DNA from: a virus
Strand: one strand, 5' to 3'
DNA length: 40,538 nt
Virus record (IMG/VR): IMGVR_UViG_3300042430_001317
Span: 1-40,538 of that record
Positions within the stretch are counted from its first letter, which is position 1; the number at the start of each line of letters is the position of its first letter. Position numbers and translations under genes: made by a program. Positions 15,511-22,093 of this stretch are shown here, piece after piece. The notes beneath the pieces were generated by a model. That model was given only the letters and a program-made list of their open reading frames with translations, was not told where the DNA came from and searched no databases.

Positions 15511-16577
15511 CGATATTGGAGATTAGTAATATAACCAGTTGAAATCAACACCTGCGCACAAACAGTGCCTTGGTATTGCAATGGCAAATATCCAGACCCA
15601 CCGTTTGTGACAGTGATTGCACCAATTTGGCCATTGCCCACTGACGTCACAATGGCTTCGGCGCCTGCACCGTCACCTAATATTTGTACTTTGGGCGGTG
15701 CTACATAACCTTGGCCACCATTGGTCACATTGATGGCAGTGACCACTCCGTTGGTTACTACGGCTGTGGCTTGAGCTTGTGATCCTTGACTGTTGTTGAA
15801 GGCAGCACGAATCAATGGATGGAATCCTACCACATTAAAATACTGGGTGGAAGTTTCATTATAAAATTGTGTACTACTGGTAACATCGTACCAAACTGAT
15901 TCGTAGGTTTCAGCGGCTTGGAATTTGACTGTTCCGGTAAAGTGATCCAAGTCCATTTTGACTGTGGTTAGACTTTGGCCATTTGTGGGCATGTGACTTG
16001 AAAAGAATTCTGTAAGTTGAGTAGTATTCACGGGTTGTGGGTACAATGCCCAGTCTGGCCAGTTTGTGGGACCTGGTACCAATTGTTGTGCTTTGCCGTA
16101 GATTGTGGGGATGGTCAACATTTCACTGGGCACAAATGCAGGCAGCACACTATTCACAATGTTGCAATCAGCTCTAGCACCTGAATTGGCATCCACATAC
16201 GCCGCTTGCACATAGTCTCCTGCTGTGCGCTGTATGCTGTAGCTGCCGGGCTGTGCTGTGATGTTGATGGTGTCTTCGTTGTCCAGTACCACTTTTACTC
16301 TGCCTAGTGTGGCGCTGAGTGTGACCATGGGTTTTTCGACTAGCAACTGATCACCAGTTTGATTCATCAATCTAAACACAAAAGAGCTGCCTGTGATGTT
16401 TACGGGTTTTTCCTCTTGATTGATAAATTCAAACAGTAGAACATTGTCTACGCCTTTGTTAACGGTTAATTGTTTTGCATACACTGGGTCGTACCTCGCT
16501 GTGAAATATCCACCACTGGTGTCAACTAACAAGACTTTGGTAATTTGCTGGTATAAGTAAACGGTGGTTGAATACAT
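15507..16577 (-). CDS. Tail/baseplate-type structural protein with two NGG-Gly-Tyr repeats, 356 aa
   Basis: Chosen ATG at 16577 (MYSTTVYLYQQITKVLL); the longer TTG start at 16592 would cover the late motif. The N-terminal 130 residues are beta-rich and resemble baseplate upper-protein-like modules (VLLFEFINQEEKPVNITGSS). The C-terminal part holds two copies of a short repeat (INVTNGGQGYVAPPKVQ near 280 and ITVTNGGSGYLP near 330), a motif common in T4-like tail fibres. GAGGAT ribosome site and a CATAAATA late-promoter motif at 16593-16600. A virion surface role is likely; the exact position in the tail is unknown. Confidence 0.7.
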   Translation of the reverse strand: MYSTTVYLYQQITKVLLVDTSGGYFTARYDPVYAKQLTVNKGVDNVLLFEFINQEEKPVNITGSSFVFRLMNQTGDQLLVEKPMVTLSATLGRVKVVLDNEDTINITAQPGSYSIQRTAGDYVQAAYVDANSGARADCNIVNSVLPAFVPSEMLTIPTIYGKAQQLVPGPTNWPDWALYPQPVNTTQLTEFFSSHMPTNGQSLTTVKMDLDHFTGTVKFQAAETYESVWYDVTSSTQFYNETSTQYFNVVGFHPLIRAAFNNSQGSQAQATAVVTNGVVTAINVTNGGQGYVAPPKVQILGDGAGAEAIVTSVGNGQIGAITVTNGGSGYLPLQYQGTVCAQVLISTGYITNLQYR

Positions 16578-16592
16578 AGGATCCTCGAACAA

Positions 16593-16600
16593 TATTTATG
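16593..16600 (-). promoter_or_regulatory. T4-like late promoter motif upstream of the tail-type protein
   Basis: Minus strand CATAAATA (16600-16593), giving a leader of about 10 nt with GAGGAT before ATG 16577; overlaps the divergent plus-strand start. Confidence 0.55.
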
Positions 16601-16975
16601 GGTAATGATATCTTTCAAAAGCTGGCGGTGAAATACCCGTTTATAACTCTGTGCGTTTACGCCAATGAAGAATATGTAGGTGTGGTGCAAAACAAAGACG
16701 ATGCTGTCACTACCATCTATGATTTTGGTGCTGTACTAACACAAGATGCCAAGCTAGAATACCTGGAATTAGCAGCCACTTGGTGGTGGGAAAGCAATAG
16801 AAGCATACCTATAAACATCTTTTTGCGTGGTGAGTGGGACAAGTTTCGTCCCACCTTGCGCACATTTTCCAACAAAGATCTTGAAATTTTACACGGACCA
16901 GCTTGCAGTTTGATGGACATTGCTCGCAAGAAAACCAAGCGAAAATCAATCACGCTGGTGCGACGTCTTGATTGA
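16598..16975 (+). CDS. Conserved hypothetical protein on the opposite strand, 125 aa
   Basis: One of the few plus-strand genes in the left two thirds. MGNDIFQKLAVKYPFITLC is followed by CVYANEEYVGVVQNKDDAVT, WWWESNRSIPINIFLRGEW and a basic C-terminus (RKKTKRKSITLVRR). No function recognised, though the composition is that of a real globular protein. The start lies inside the late-promoter motif of the divergent gene. No good Shine-Dalgarno is seen. The 3' end overlaps the Pol III-like gene by 26 nt tail-to-tail, and a GNRA-type hairpin with a T-tract at 17000-17030 looks like its terminator. An antitermination or inhibitory role cannot be judged. Confidence 0.7.
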   Translation: MGNDIFQKLAVKYPFITLCVYANEEYVGVVQNKDDAVTTIYDFGAVLTQDAKLEYLELAATWWWESNRSIPINIFLRGEWDKFRPTLRTFSNKDLEILHGPACSLMDIARKKTKRKSITLVRRLD

Positions 16976-17528
16976 GTAGATTCATGTGTAGGGCTACTAA
17001 AGCCGCGTAGGAAACTGCGTGGCTTTTCTTAAATGTGTATCCACGTGAATCATCCCCGTTCCATACTTCAGCAAACACTTCTGGCCACAGGCGATTTTGC
17101 AAGTGTGCTTTGCCTGGACGAATAACTGAAATAAACGCTGCCATTCTGGGTATTGAGTCTGGTTTCATTGACGCCATCAAGTCTATATAGTTTCCCACAT
17201 GCACCAACTGCTTGGTCCAGGTTGTGTCGGTCCATAGTCTACTCCATGGTGGTGTTGCTGCCAACATTTCTGCATAGTGTACAGGATCACGGATCAACTG
17301 ATACACACTCATGTTCAACAGGTCTATCTTGAAGTATCCACGCTGTTCTGCCGACTCATAGTCTATGGCTGCACAGCCATTGGGTATGTCTCTAGGAATG
17401 TCTGTAACGTAAATGCCTGAATTGTGCTTACGCACTTGACCTTGATGCAGTTGCCGTGCGGCAGTGTGCTGGATCAGTTTCAGCACAGCCGTTCTATCCG
17501 GCACATCAATGTCAATGTCTGCGCTCAT
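16950..17528 (-). CDS. Miniature DNA polymerase III alpha-like protein (C-family palm motifs), 192 aa
   Basis: Four motifs of bacterial Pol III alpha occur in the correct order but with short spacing. SADIDIDVPDR (D4, D6, D8) matches the catalytic PDFDIDF-type acidic motif. YFKIDLLNMSVYQLI (D69) matches the KFDFLGL-type motif with the third catalytic Asp. AAFISVIRPGKAHL (131-143) resembles the ALFRPGP segment, and YTFKKSHAVSYAALVAL (164-180) resembles the NKSHSAAYALVSYQT segment. The PHP, tau-binding, thumb and beta-binding regions are absent; normal alpha exceeds 1000 residues. It could be an active mini-enzyme, a decoy or a host-replisome modulator. ATG at 17528 overlaps the upstream gene as ATGA. 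A similar short family may exist in T4-like marine phages. Confidence 0.7.
   Translation of the reverse strand: MSADIDIDVPDRTAVLKLIQHTAARQLHQGQVRKHNSGIYVTDIPRDIPNGCAAIDYESAEQRGYFKIDLLNMSVYQLIRDPVHYAEMLAATPPWSRLWTDTTWTKQLVHVGNYIDLMASMKPDSIPRMAAFISVIRPGKAHLQNRLWPEVFAEVWNGDDSRGYTFKKSHAVSYAALVALHMNLLNQDVAPA
17000..17030 (+). terminator. Intrinsic terminator of the plus-strand gene, embedded in the opposite gene
   Basis: Plus-strand stem AAGCCGCGTAG (17000-17010) with CTGCGTGGCTT (17015-17025), 11 bp including two G-U pairs, with a GAAA tetraloop and then TTCTT. It lies within the coding region of the minus-strand Pol III-like gene. Confidence 0.65.
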
Positions 17529-17884
17529 TTTGAATCAGTGTCACAAAGTGCAGTCACAACTTGCAGTTTCTCGCGGGCCAGTTGAACTGCTGCCAAGGCA
17601 TCTGCTACTGTGGGATGCTTGGCTGCCAAGGCAGCAATGCGCCATTCTTCATCACGTTTGGCTCGTGCCCAATCTAACAGGGTTTCGGCGTCTGATGAGA
17701 GTGAAATCATAGGGTGTGCTGAGTGAAGCTGTTGCCAGGAGTTGCCATCATTAATTTCCAAACAGTTCATGCTGGCGCTCCATCGCACCATGCCTGCACC
17801 GCTGGCACCTGGACTGATGTATGGATTGGTGTTCATGCCACCAGACACTTGAATGTATTTGCTGCCGCTAATATTTCTAATCAT
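17525..17884 (-). CDS. Hypothetical protein with tail/virion-like N-terminus, 119 aa
   Basis: N-terminal half is Gly/Ser/Asn-rich and beta-like (NISGSKYIQVSGGMNTNPYI; GMVRWSASMNCLEI), as seen in phage fibre tips. The C-terminal half is a helical DEWRIAALAAKHPTVADALA segment. No family recognised. ATG at 17884 sits exactly seven bases after a sigma70 -10 box (TATAAT), implying a leaderless transcript. It opens the run toward the Pol III-like gene. Confidence 0.65.
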   Translation of the reverse strand: MIRNISGSKYIQVSGGMNTNPYISPGASGAGMVRWSASMNCLEINDGNSWQQLHSAHPMISLSSDAETLLDWARAKRDEEWRIAALAAKHPTVADALAAVQLAREKLQVVTALCDTDSK

Positions 17885-18249
17885 AATGCAATTATAGCCA
17901 CAAGGCCAATGTAAGTCAACTGATGTGCCATCTGATCCAAGCCCAAGTGTGCCCAGAAGCTGGGACTCTGAAGGTCTCTATTGCCCCAGTTCATCTTGGC
18001 CCAATCAATGTGATAGTGAACCACAGCATCTATCACACCCATCATGATGCTGGCGGCCCAGTACACAGGGCCTATCACACATCCAACACACAAGGCTGTG
18101 CCAATGCCCTGTTTGAGACTGTGTCGCATGCCCAACCAGTGTCCATATTGTCCTTTGTGATTGACTTCTGTCATGCTTTGATCCACAAAGTCAATGTACC
18201 AGTGTTTGATTTGTAAAAGTACGAGGGTTAAAAATATCACTGACGCCAT
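17881..18249 (-). CDS. DUF3307-like integral membrane protein, 122 aa
   Basis: Hydrophobic N-terminal helix (MASVIFLTLVLLQIKHWYID), a central hydrophobic stretch (GTALCVGCVIGPVYWAASIM) and a C-terminal helix (YIGLVAIIAL). Conserved-type polar residues in LQIKHWYIDFVDQSMTEVNH, IDAVVHYHIDWAKM and FWAHLGLDQMAHQ are the H/D-rich pattern of DUF3307, a small family of inner-membrane proteins of unknown function in bacteria and phages. Starts one base after the stop of the upstream zinc-finger gene. Regulated together with the downstream genes only if transcription runs through the promoter at 17891. Confidence 0.7.
   Translation of the reverse strand: MASVIFLTLVLLQIKHWYIDFVDQSMTEVNHKGQYGHWLGMRHSLKQGIGTALCVGCVIGPVYWAASIMMGVIDAVVHYHIDWAKMNWGNRDLQSPSFWAHLGLDQMAHQLTYIGLVAIIAL
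17891..17919 (-). promoter_or_regulatory. Sigma70-type promoter before the 119-aa gene, apparently leaderless
   Basis: Minus strand: TTGACT (17919-17914), 17-nt spacer, TATAAT (17896-17891). The next six bases lead directly into ATG at 17884. It lies at the 3' end of the upstream membrane-protein gene. Confidence 0.75.
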
Positions 18250-18250
18250 G

Positions 18251-18925
18251 TTACCAACCTGCCTTGCTTAATATATCTTTTGCGTACTCTTGATCAGCTG
18301 GATAGTTGTGAAACTTCTTTTGCCATACATCTGAATCAATGTAAGGCCATACCATGCTGATCTGATCAGGAGTGAGTTCACCCAAGAACCGTTGCCCTGA
18401 CTCTGAATTGTAAATCACCCAAGGTGATATCCTGCCTGTTGTGACTGCATAGCACATGGCCGCGGTGCTGCCATATCTCAAACAGTCCTGCGGCTGTGCT
18501 GAATTTTTTTCTGCCCAGTCCATGCCAAACTCTACTGCTCGTGCCAGTGCATCTGCCACATTCTCCACAGGCAAATGCTGTATGAGATATTCTGTGTACA
18601 GTTGATCACTTGCCCAACGATCAATCTTTTTGTTGTTCTTCAACAACCATTCAAGAAACTGCTTGGGATTGATAGTTCTTGTGCTCACGCAATAGCGTCC
18701 AAACTTCACAAACCCACGATAGTAAGGCGAGTCAGCAAAGTCGTCAAAGGTCTTGAGCCGGGCTGACCCCTGGCTCATTTCATAGAATCGTATGTAGGCT
18801 TGAAAGCCCAGTTCCACGCCACGCTCTGACCGTTCCTGTCTGCGCCGTTTGGGTTCGCACACATGCACTACCGCAGACGACTCTTTCATAAAGGTCTTTT
18901 TGCAAAATTCACAAGTGTAGCTCAT
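18251..18925 (-). CDS. Zinc-finger-bearing conserved phage protein, 224 aa
   Basis: The N-terminus carries a C2HC-type finger: C5-x2-C8 in CEFCKK, then H21 and C23 in VHVCEP. A basic stretch follows (KRRRQERSER) and then ELGFQAYIRFYEMSQGSARL and DFADSPYYRGFVKFGRY, a pattern I associate with a conserved T4-like phage family of unknown function. The rest is helical. DNA or RNA binding is suggested by the finger and basic patch (inference). ATG overlaps the preceding stop as ATGA. Confidence 0.75.
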   Translation of the reverse strand: MSYTCEFCKKTFMKESSAVVHVCEPKRRRQERSERGVELGFQAYIRFYEMSQGSARLKTFDDFADSPYYRGFVKFGRYCVSTRTINPKQFLEWLLKNNKKIDRWASDQLYTEYLIQHLPVENVADALARAVEFGMDWAEKNSAQPQDCLRYGSTAAMCYAVTTGRISPWVIYNSESGQRFLGELTPDQISMVWPYIDSDVWQKKFHNYPADQEYAKDILSKAGW

Positions 18926-19632
18926 CTTAATAGGTTACGATGTTTGATGTAGTCTGTTAAAAAATAATTCAACTTTTGATGATGTCCGGGCATGCGATGT
19001 CGATAGTGTGGCGGTGGCGGATAGTCACTTGTGATCACACTTTCTGGCACCTGTTGTTCCATCTGCCAAGGTATGCTGGCCCAGCGATAGCGATTCACAA
19101 ACACCATATCATCACCAAACAAATCCAGTCGAGCATGATCCAGAAGTTCGTCAACATCATCATTGATCTGACGAAACACCAACAGTCGATGTCCACGACT
19201 CTCCAGCCAATATTTCAAGGATACCAATCGGTACATCAGGTCTTCCAGCAAGTCAACAGCGCCACATGCATGACCAGCAAAATTAAGGTCAGCCCACTGT
19301 CGAGTTTTTTCCAAAGTCCAAGGCCCAAGATATTTTTCTGTCAACTGTGATTGCGGATTACGCCAAGCACCTTCAAATTCTGGATTGTTCAAGGCCACTG
19401 GCAGTTCCCAGCGATTGATAAATGTCATGCCCAGTACATACAATGTGGGATGAGTGTTGTTGGTGGCTGCATGCTTGGCTGTGGTGCGAATAATTCTTGA
19501 ATTTGAGCTGCCGCCTAGTGCAAGGCTTTCACAGCTGGGCAGTCCTAATTGTTGGCAAAGATTATGGTGTCCACTGCCCACAGCATATACTTCCATATAA
19601 CTACATCCATTTACAATCAAATGCTGTATCAT
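18922..19632 (-). CDS. SGNH-hydrolase-like protein, 236 aa
   Basis: Begins IQHLIVNGCSYM, like the GDS block with S11, then LALGGSSNSRIIR (Gly and Asn of the SGNH pattern) and a C-terminal HRMPGHHQKLNYFL, where a His could complete the catalytic set. A central VLGMTFINRWELP follows the second strand. Such proteins occur in T4-like phages; some have esterase or acyl-modifying roles on glycans, but substrate and activity are not known here. Coupled by ATGA to gp62 upstream and to the zinc-finger gene downstream. Confidence 0.65.
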   Translation of the reverse strand: MIQHLIVNGCSYMEVYAVGSGHHNLCQQLGLPSCESLALGGSSNSRIIRTTAKHAATNNTHPTLYVLGMTFINRWELPVALNNPEFEGAWRNPQSQLTEKYLGPWTLEKTRQWADLNFAGHACGAVDLLEDLMYRLVSLKYWLESRGHRLLVFRQINDDVDELLDHARLDLFGDDMVFVNRYRWASIPWQMEQQVPESVITSDYPPPPHYRHRMPGHHQKLNYFLTDYIKHRNLLR

Positions 19633-20069
19633 TTTTCATTGCCGGCAGCGCGGTTGTATGTGTCAATTTCTTTTTGTGTGGTGATTGCTGCCATGACGTC
19701 TATCTCATCGTCTTTGTAGTGTGGGTACATTGCCATCAGTGCTTTGCGTTTGGCACTGAGCCCGGCTTGTTTTTTCTTTGGGGCAATCCAAGGATGACGT
19801 TGTGCGCCAAGATCTGGACTCACACTTGTGGCCATAAGCCACTGCAATTTTGGGTGTTTGCTTACATTAAAGAAGTGCTTGTTCAGTCGTTCGTTGGTGG
19901 CAATTACATAGAACTCTTGAAGTTCTCTTGACCCTTCCACTGCCGACCCCCAGCGTATCATGAGATAGTTGGAAAACTTTTTACGCTCTTCAGCAGTAAG
20001 ATCGTCATAGAATGATCTGACCTTGCGGTCAAACATCTTCATCTCATTGGCAATGGTCAGTTTATCCAA
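19629..20069 (-). CDS. 62: Clamp-loader small subunit (T4 gp62-like), 146 aa
   Basis: Recognised by the segments YDDLTAEERKKFSNYLMIRW, ATNERLNKHFFNVSKHPKLQ and SVSPDLGAQRHPWI, characteristic of gp62 homologues in T4-like phages. With gp44 (not in this window) it loads the gp45 sliding clamp. The most likely start is TTG at 20069 (DKLTIANEMKMFDRK), overlapping the preceding TAA by a few bases; the longer ATG form at 20129 would overlap the radical SAM gene by 68 nt. An internal sigma70-like promoter and an 8-bp inverted repeat lie upstream. Confidence 0.8.
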   Translation of the reverse strand: MDKLTIANEMKMFDRKVRSFYDDLTAEERKKFSNYLMIRWGSAVEGSRELQEFYVIATNERLNKHFFNVSKHPKLQWLMATSVSPDLGAQRHPWIAPKKKQAGLSAKRKALMAMYPHYKDDEIDVMAAITTQKEIDTYNRAAGNEK

Positions 20070-21120
20070 TTTGTAACGTCTCTCTGTATATATTATGTTT
20101 GACAGGTAAATTGTCAAACCATTTTTCATTTCGATAATTGTCTTGAATCATTTGCTGAGCTAAAAAACGATACCAGTTGGTTTCATTATAACACTGATTG
20201 CGCAAAGCGTCAACTGCTCTTTGCATATTAAACTTTTTAGCAAATTTTGACTGTTCTAACATGTTGATTAGAGCAGGACGATATTGATCTGGAATGCTTC
20301 CTAGTCCAATCACAGAGTCAACATTGGCCAGCACTGGTTCAAATTGATCCAACGACAGCCATTCAAAATAGTCTAGCAACTCGGGCAACCACCAGATGTT
20401 AATGGCACTGATCACAGTGGCAATTTTAATGTTGCAATTTGGTTGAGTAAGAACCCATTGCAAATTAGACTCTACTGTGTTCCAGTCACTGCCACTACGC
20501 ACTATGCCAGCATACTTGCCCACAGCATCTATACTTGCATGAACATTAATAAGGCTAAATGACGGCCATAGATCTTTCACATGTTTTGATTTGGCACCTA
20601 ACACAGTCATGTTGGTGCTGTACATTAGTGCAGGGTTGGCACTTTGGGCAATTAGTTTTTCAAGCACTTGGTAATGTTGTGGGTTCAGCAGTGGCTCGCC
20701 GCCGGCAAAATAAATTTGCTTGCACTCACTTAGATCCATGTCGTCAACATCAATTGGATTGTACAAACTTATATCTTCCACACCAGCTTCGCTTGACCAA
20801 CTGGTGCTGAATCCTGGCCCGCAACTGCGACACTTTAAATTGCAAAGATTGTTATTGCGAAAATCTAAAAAATTTATCTTGTGTGTTTTACAGTCTGTAT
20901 CATAATTTTTATACATTCCTCGCCAGCCTTCGGCATCTGGAGGACAAGAATTAGCACACTCTTTTGGAACTTCGCCGCGCAAGAACGCACCGCCAACAGT
21001 TTCAGTCATTTCTTCTCGACTGTTAAATGTAGTACCTCCCCAGGCACAACAAGGAGAATACTTGCCGCCAGGCATGTAACTCACGCTGGTCCAAGGTGCT
21101 TTGCAATAAATTTTATTCAT
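20062..21120 (-). CDS. Twitch-type radical SAM protein, 352 aa
   Basis: The cluster motif is C93-NLK-C97-RS-C100 and the GGE site is FAGGEPLLNP. The N-terminal cysteines (C6, C24, C25, C55, C59) form CKAPW and SPCCAWG-type elements, as in a widespread phage/bacterial family of radical SAM twitch-domain proteins. Further barrel segments are YSTNMTVLG and INVHASIDAVG. The substrate is unknown; in T4-like phages such proteins lie among tail or DNA genes. Second Fe-S radical enzyme in the window besides 12050-13060. It overlaps the start of gp62 by 8 nt. Confidence 0.88.
   Translation of the reverse strand: MNKIYCKAPWTSVSYMPGGKYSPCCAWGGTTFNSREEMTETVGGAFLRGEVPKECANSCPPDAEGWRGMYKNYDTDCKTHKINFLDFRNNNLCNLKCRSCGPGFSTSWSSEAGVEDISLYNPIDVDDMDLSECKQIYFAGGEPLLNPQHYQVLEKLIAQSANPALMYSTNMTVLGAKSKHVKDLWPSFSLINVHASIDAVGKYAGIVRSGSDWNTVESNLQWVLTQPNCNIKIATVISAINIWWLPELLDYFEWLSLDQFEPVLANVDSVIGLGSIPDQYRPALINMLEQSKFAKKFNMQRAVDALRNQCYNETNWYRFLAQQMIQDNYRNEKWFDNLPVKHNIYRETLQIG
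20097..20119. repeat. 8-bp perfect inverted repeat upstream of gp62
   Basis: GTTTGACA and TGTCAAAC (plus strand 20097-20104 and 20112-20119) flank a 7-nt centre. It sits between a predicted internal promoter and the gp62 start, inside the end of the radical SAM gene. No T-tract follows, so a terminator is unlikely; operator or translational control element is possible. Confidence 0.5.
20185..20213 (-). promoter_or_regulatory. Internal sigma70-type promoter upstream of gp62
   Basis: Minus strand TTGACG (20213-20208), 17-nt spacer ending TGT (extended -10), TATAAT (20190-20185), within the radical SAM coding region. Predicted start near 20178 gives a leader of about 109 nt to gp62. Confidence 0.55.
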
Positions 21121-21424
21121 GAGTTTTGGTCAGTTTGTAAATCATTATAACACGTTCCAGGGCGTCTTGTAATGCAGGATTGGTTGGTGCCGCACGCCTA
21201 ATTTCGCCCCACATTTTGTTTTCCAGTATGTGCTCATGTAACGGCCTACCGTCTGCTGTTCTTGAATCGTAGTCTATTTTATGACCAGACACTGGATCGT
21301 ATTCTGTGCCAGATTCATATCCTACCACTTGACGTGTGCTAGGATCAGCACCAAACTCACGAGCATACACAATGCCGTCGGCACGTTCGTAAATGTATGT
21401 GGCGTCTGGTTTAAGACTGCCCAT
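21113..21424 (-). CDS. Conserved small phage protein, 103 aa
   Basis: Sequence MGSLKPDATYIYERADGIVY followed by GADPSTRQVVGYE and a helical C-terminus (ALQDALERVIMIYKLTK). This DATYIYER...GIVYARE pattern occurs in T4-like phages as a small unknown protein. The ATG at 21424 overlaps the end of the upstream 48-aa gene by 14 nt, and the stop overlaps the start of the radical SAM gene by 8 nt. No function is known. Confidence 0.75.
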   Translation of the reverse strand: MGSLKPDATYIYERADGIVYAREFGADPSTRQVVGYESGTEYDPVSGHKIDYDSRTADGRPLHEHILENKMWGEIRRAAPTNPALQDALERVIMIYKLTKTHE

Positions 21425-21557
21425 ACTGGTAGCCGTACTGTAGGTGTGCCCAACGCAGGAAACGTTCTAGACCTTCGCGATCGTCAGGGTAACTTTCCAG
21501 ATACACTCTGGCCAAGCGATTGATGATTTCAAATATTTCAGGTTCAGTGTAGGGCAT
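21411..21557 (-). CDS. Very small conserved-type phage protein, 48 aa
   Basis: I translated this from ATG at 21557: MPYTEPEIFEIINRLARVYL, then ESYPDDREGLERFLRWAHLQ, ending YGYQYGQS. It is a single helical protein rich in aromatic and charged residues with no stop interruptions, and it exactly fills the gap between the 21558 and 21424 genes. It overlaps the next start by 14 nt. Function unknown; it looks like a real gene because of its tight fit and phage-like composition. Confidence 0.65.
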   Translation of the reverse strand: MPYTEPEIFEIINRLARVYLESYPDDREGLERFLRWAHLQYGYQYGQS

Positions 21558-22058
21558 TTACCAGGCCTTATTGTAGTCCACGATCTCGCAATTGCGGCTG
21601 ACGTCTTTGACAAAATACACACAATCAGGATCTGCACCGTCACTTACAGGCACTGCCAGCAGTTGTCCATTTTTGAGTTTGGGTGCGTACCATGACACTT
21701 CGTGATAGACATCTAGAATTTCGATGTCTGGGAAACTGGGACGGAAACTGGTCAGTGGGTTGAATTGAAATACTTTAAATCCACGATCGTTGATTGATGT
21801 AAGTGGTAGCACTTCCAAGTCTCCAACGTCAGGTTCGCCAATTAGTATCTGCCAATCCATGGGCATCTTTATAGTGTGCTCGCCTATGCGCAACACAAGA
21901 GCAGGAGCATTAAAGCTCTCCAAGAAGATCAATGGTATAAAATGATAGTCAGGATCTGCAGGATTTGAATTGTCCAATATAGCAAAACGCATGTCATCTA
22001 CTTCTTCAGGCAGGTGATCTAAATCGTATGTAGCATTGTCTAGGGTAAGTATTCTCAT
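21558..22058 (-). CDS. Conserved hypothetical early protein, 166 aa
   Basis: Chosen start ATG at 22058 (MRILTLDNATYDLDHLPEEV); a longer form from 22112 would run into the promoter. Acidic protein with beta-rich segments (PALVLRIGEHTIKMPMDWQILIGEPD; GFKVFQFNPLTSFRPSFPD) and a C-terminal SDGADPDCVYFVKDVSRNCEI... no family function recognised. A sigma70 promoter inside the end of uvsW puts the expected start base on the A of this ATG. This makes the gene the first of a leaderless transcription unit running toward the small genes and the radical SAM gene. Confidence 0.7.
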   Translation of the reverse strand: MRILTLDNATYDLDHLPEEVDDMRFAILDNSNPADPDYHFIPLIFLESFNAPALVLRIGEHTIKMPMDWQILIGEPDVGDLEVLPLTSINDRGFKVFQFNPLTSFRPSFPDIEILDVYHEVSWYAPKLKNGQLLAVPVSDGADPDCVYFVKDVSRNCEIVDYNKAW

Positions 22059-22064
22059 GTTTGT

Positions 22065-22093
22065 AGTATATAGAGATCTAATAGAAAAGTCAA
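22065..22093 (-). promoter_or_regulatory. Sigma70-type promoter before the 166-aa gene, apparently leaderless
   Basis: Minus strand TTGACT (22093-22088), 17-nt spacer, TATACT (22070-22065), then ACAAAC and ATG at 22058. The predicted start base is the A of ATG. Confidence 0.75.

Noticed and set aside
20089-20117. TTGACA near 20112 as a promoter
   Set aside because: No -10 at an acceptable spacing; the bases are better explained as one arm of the inverted repeat.
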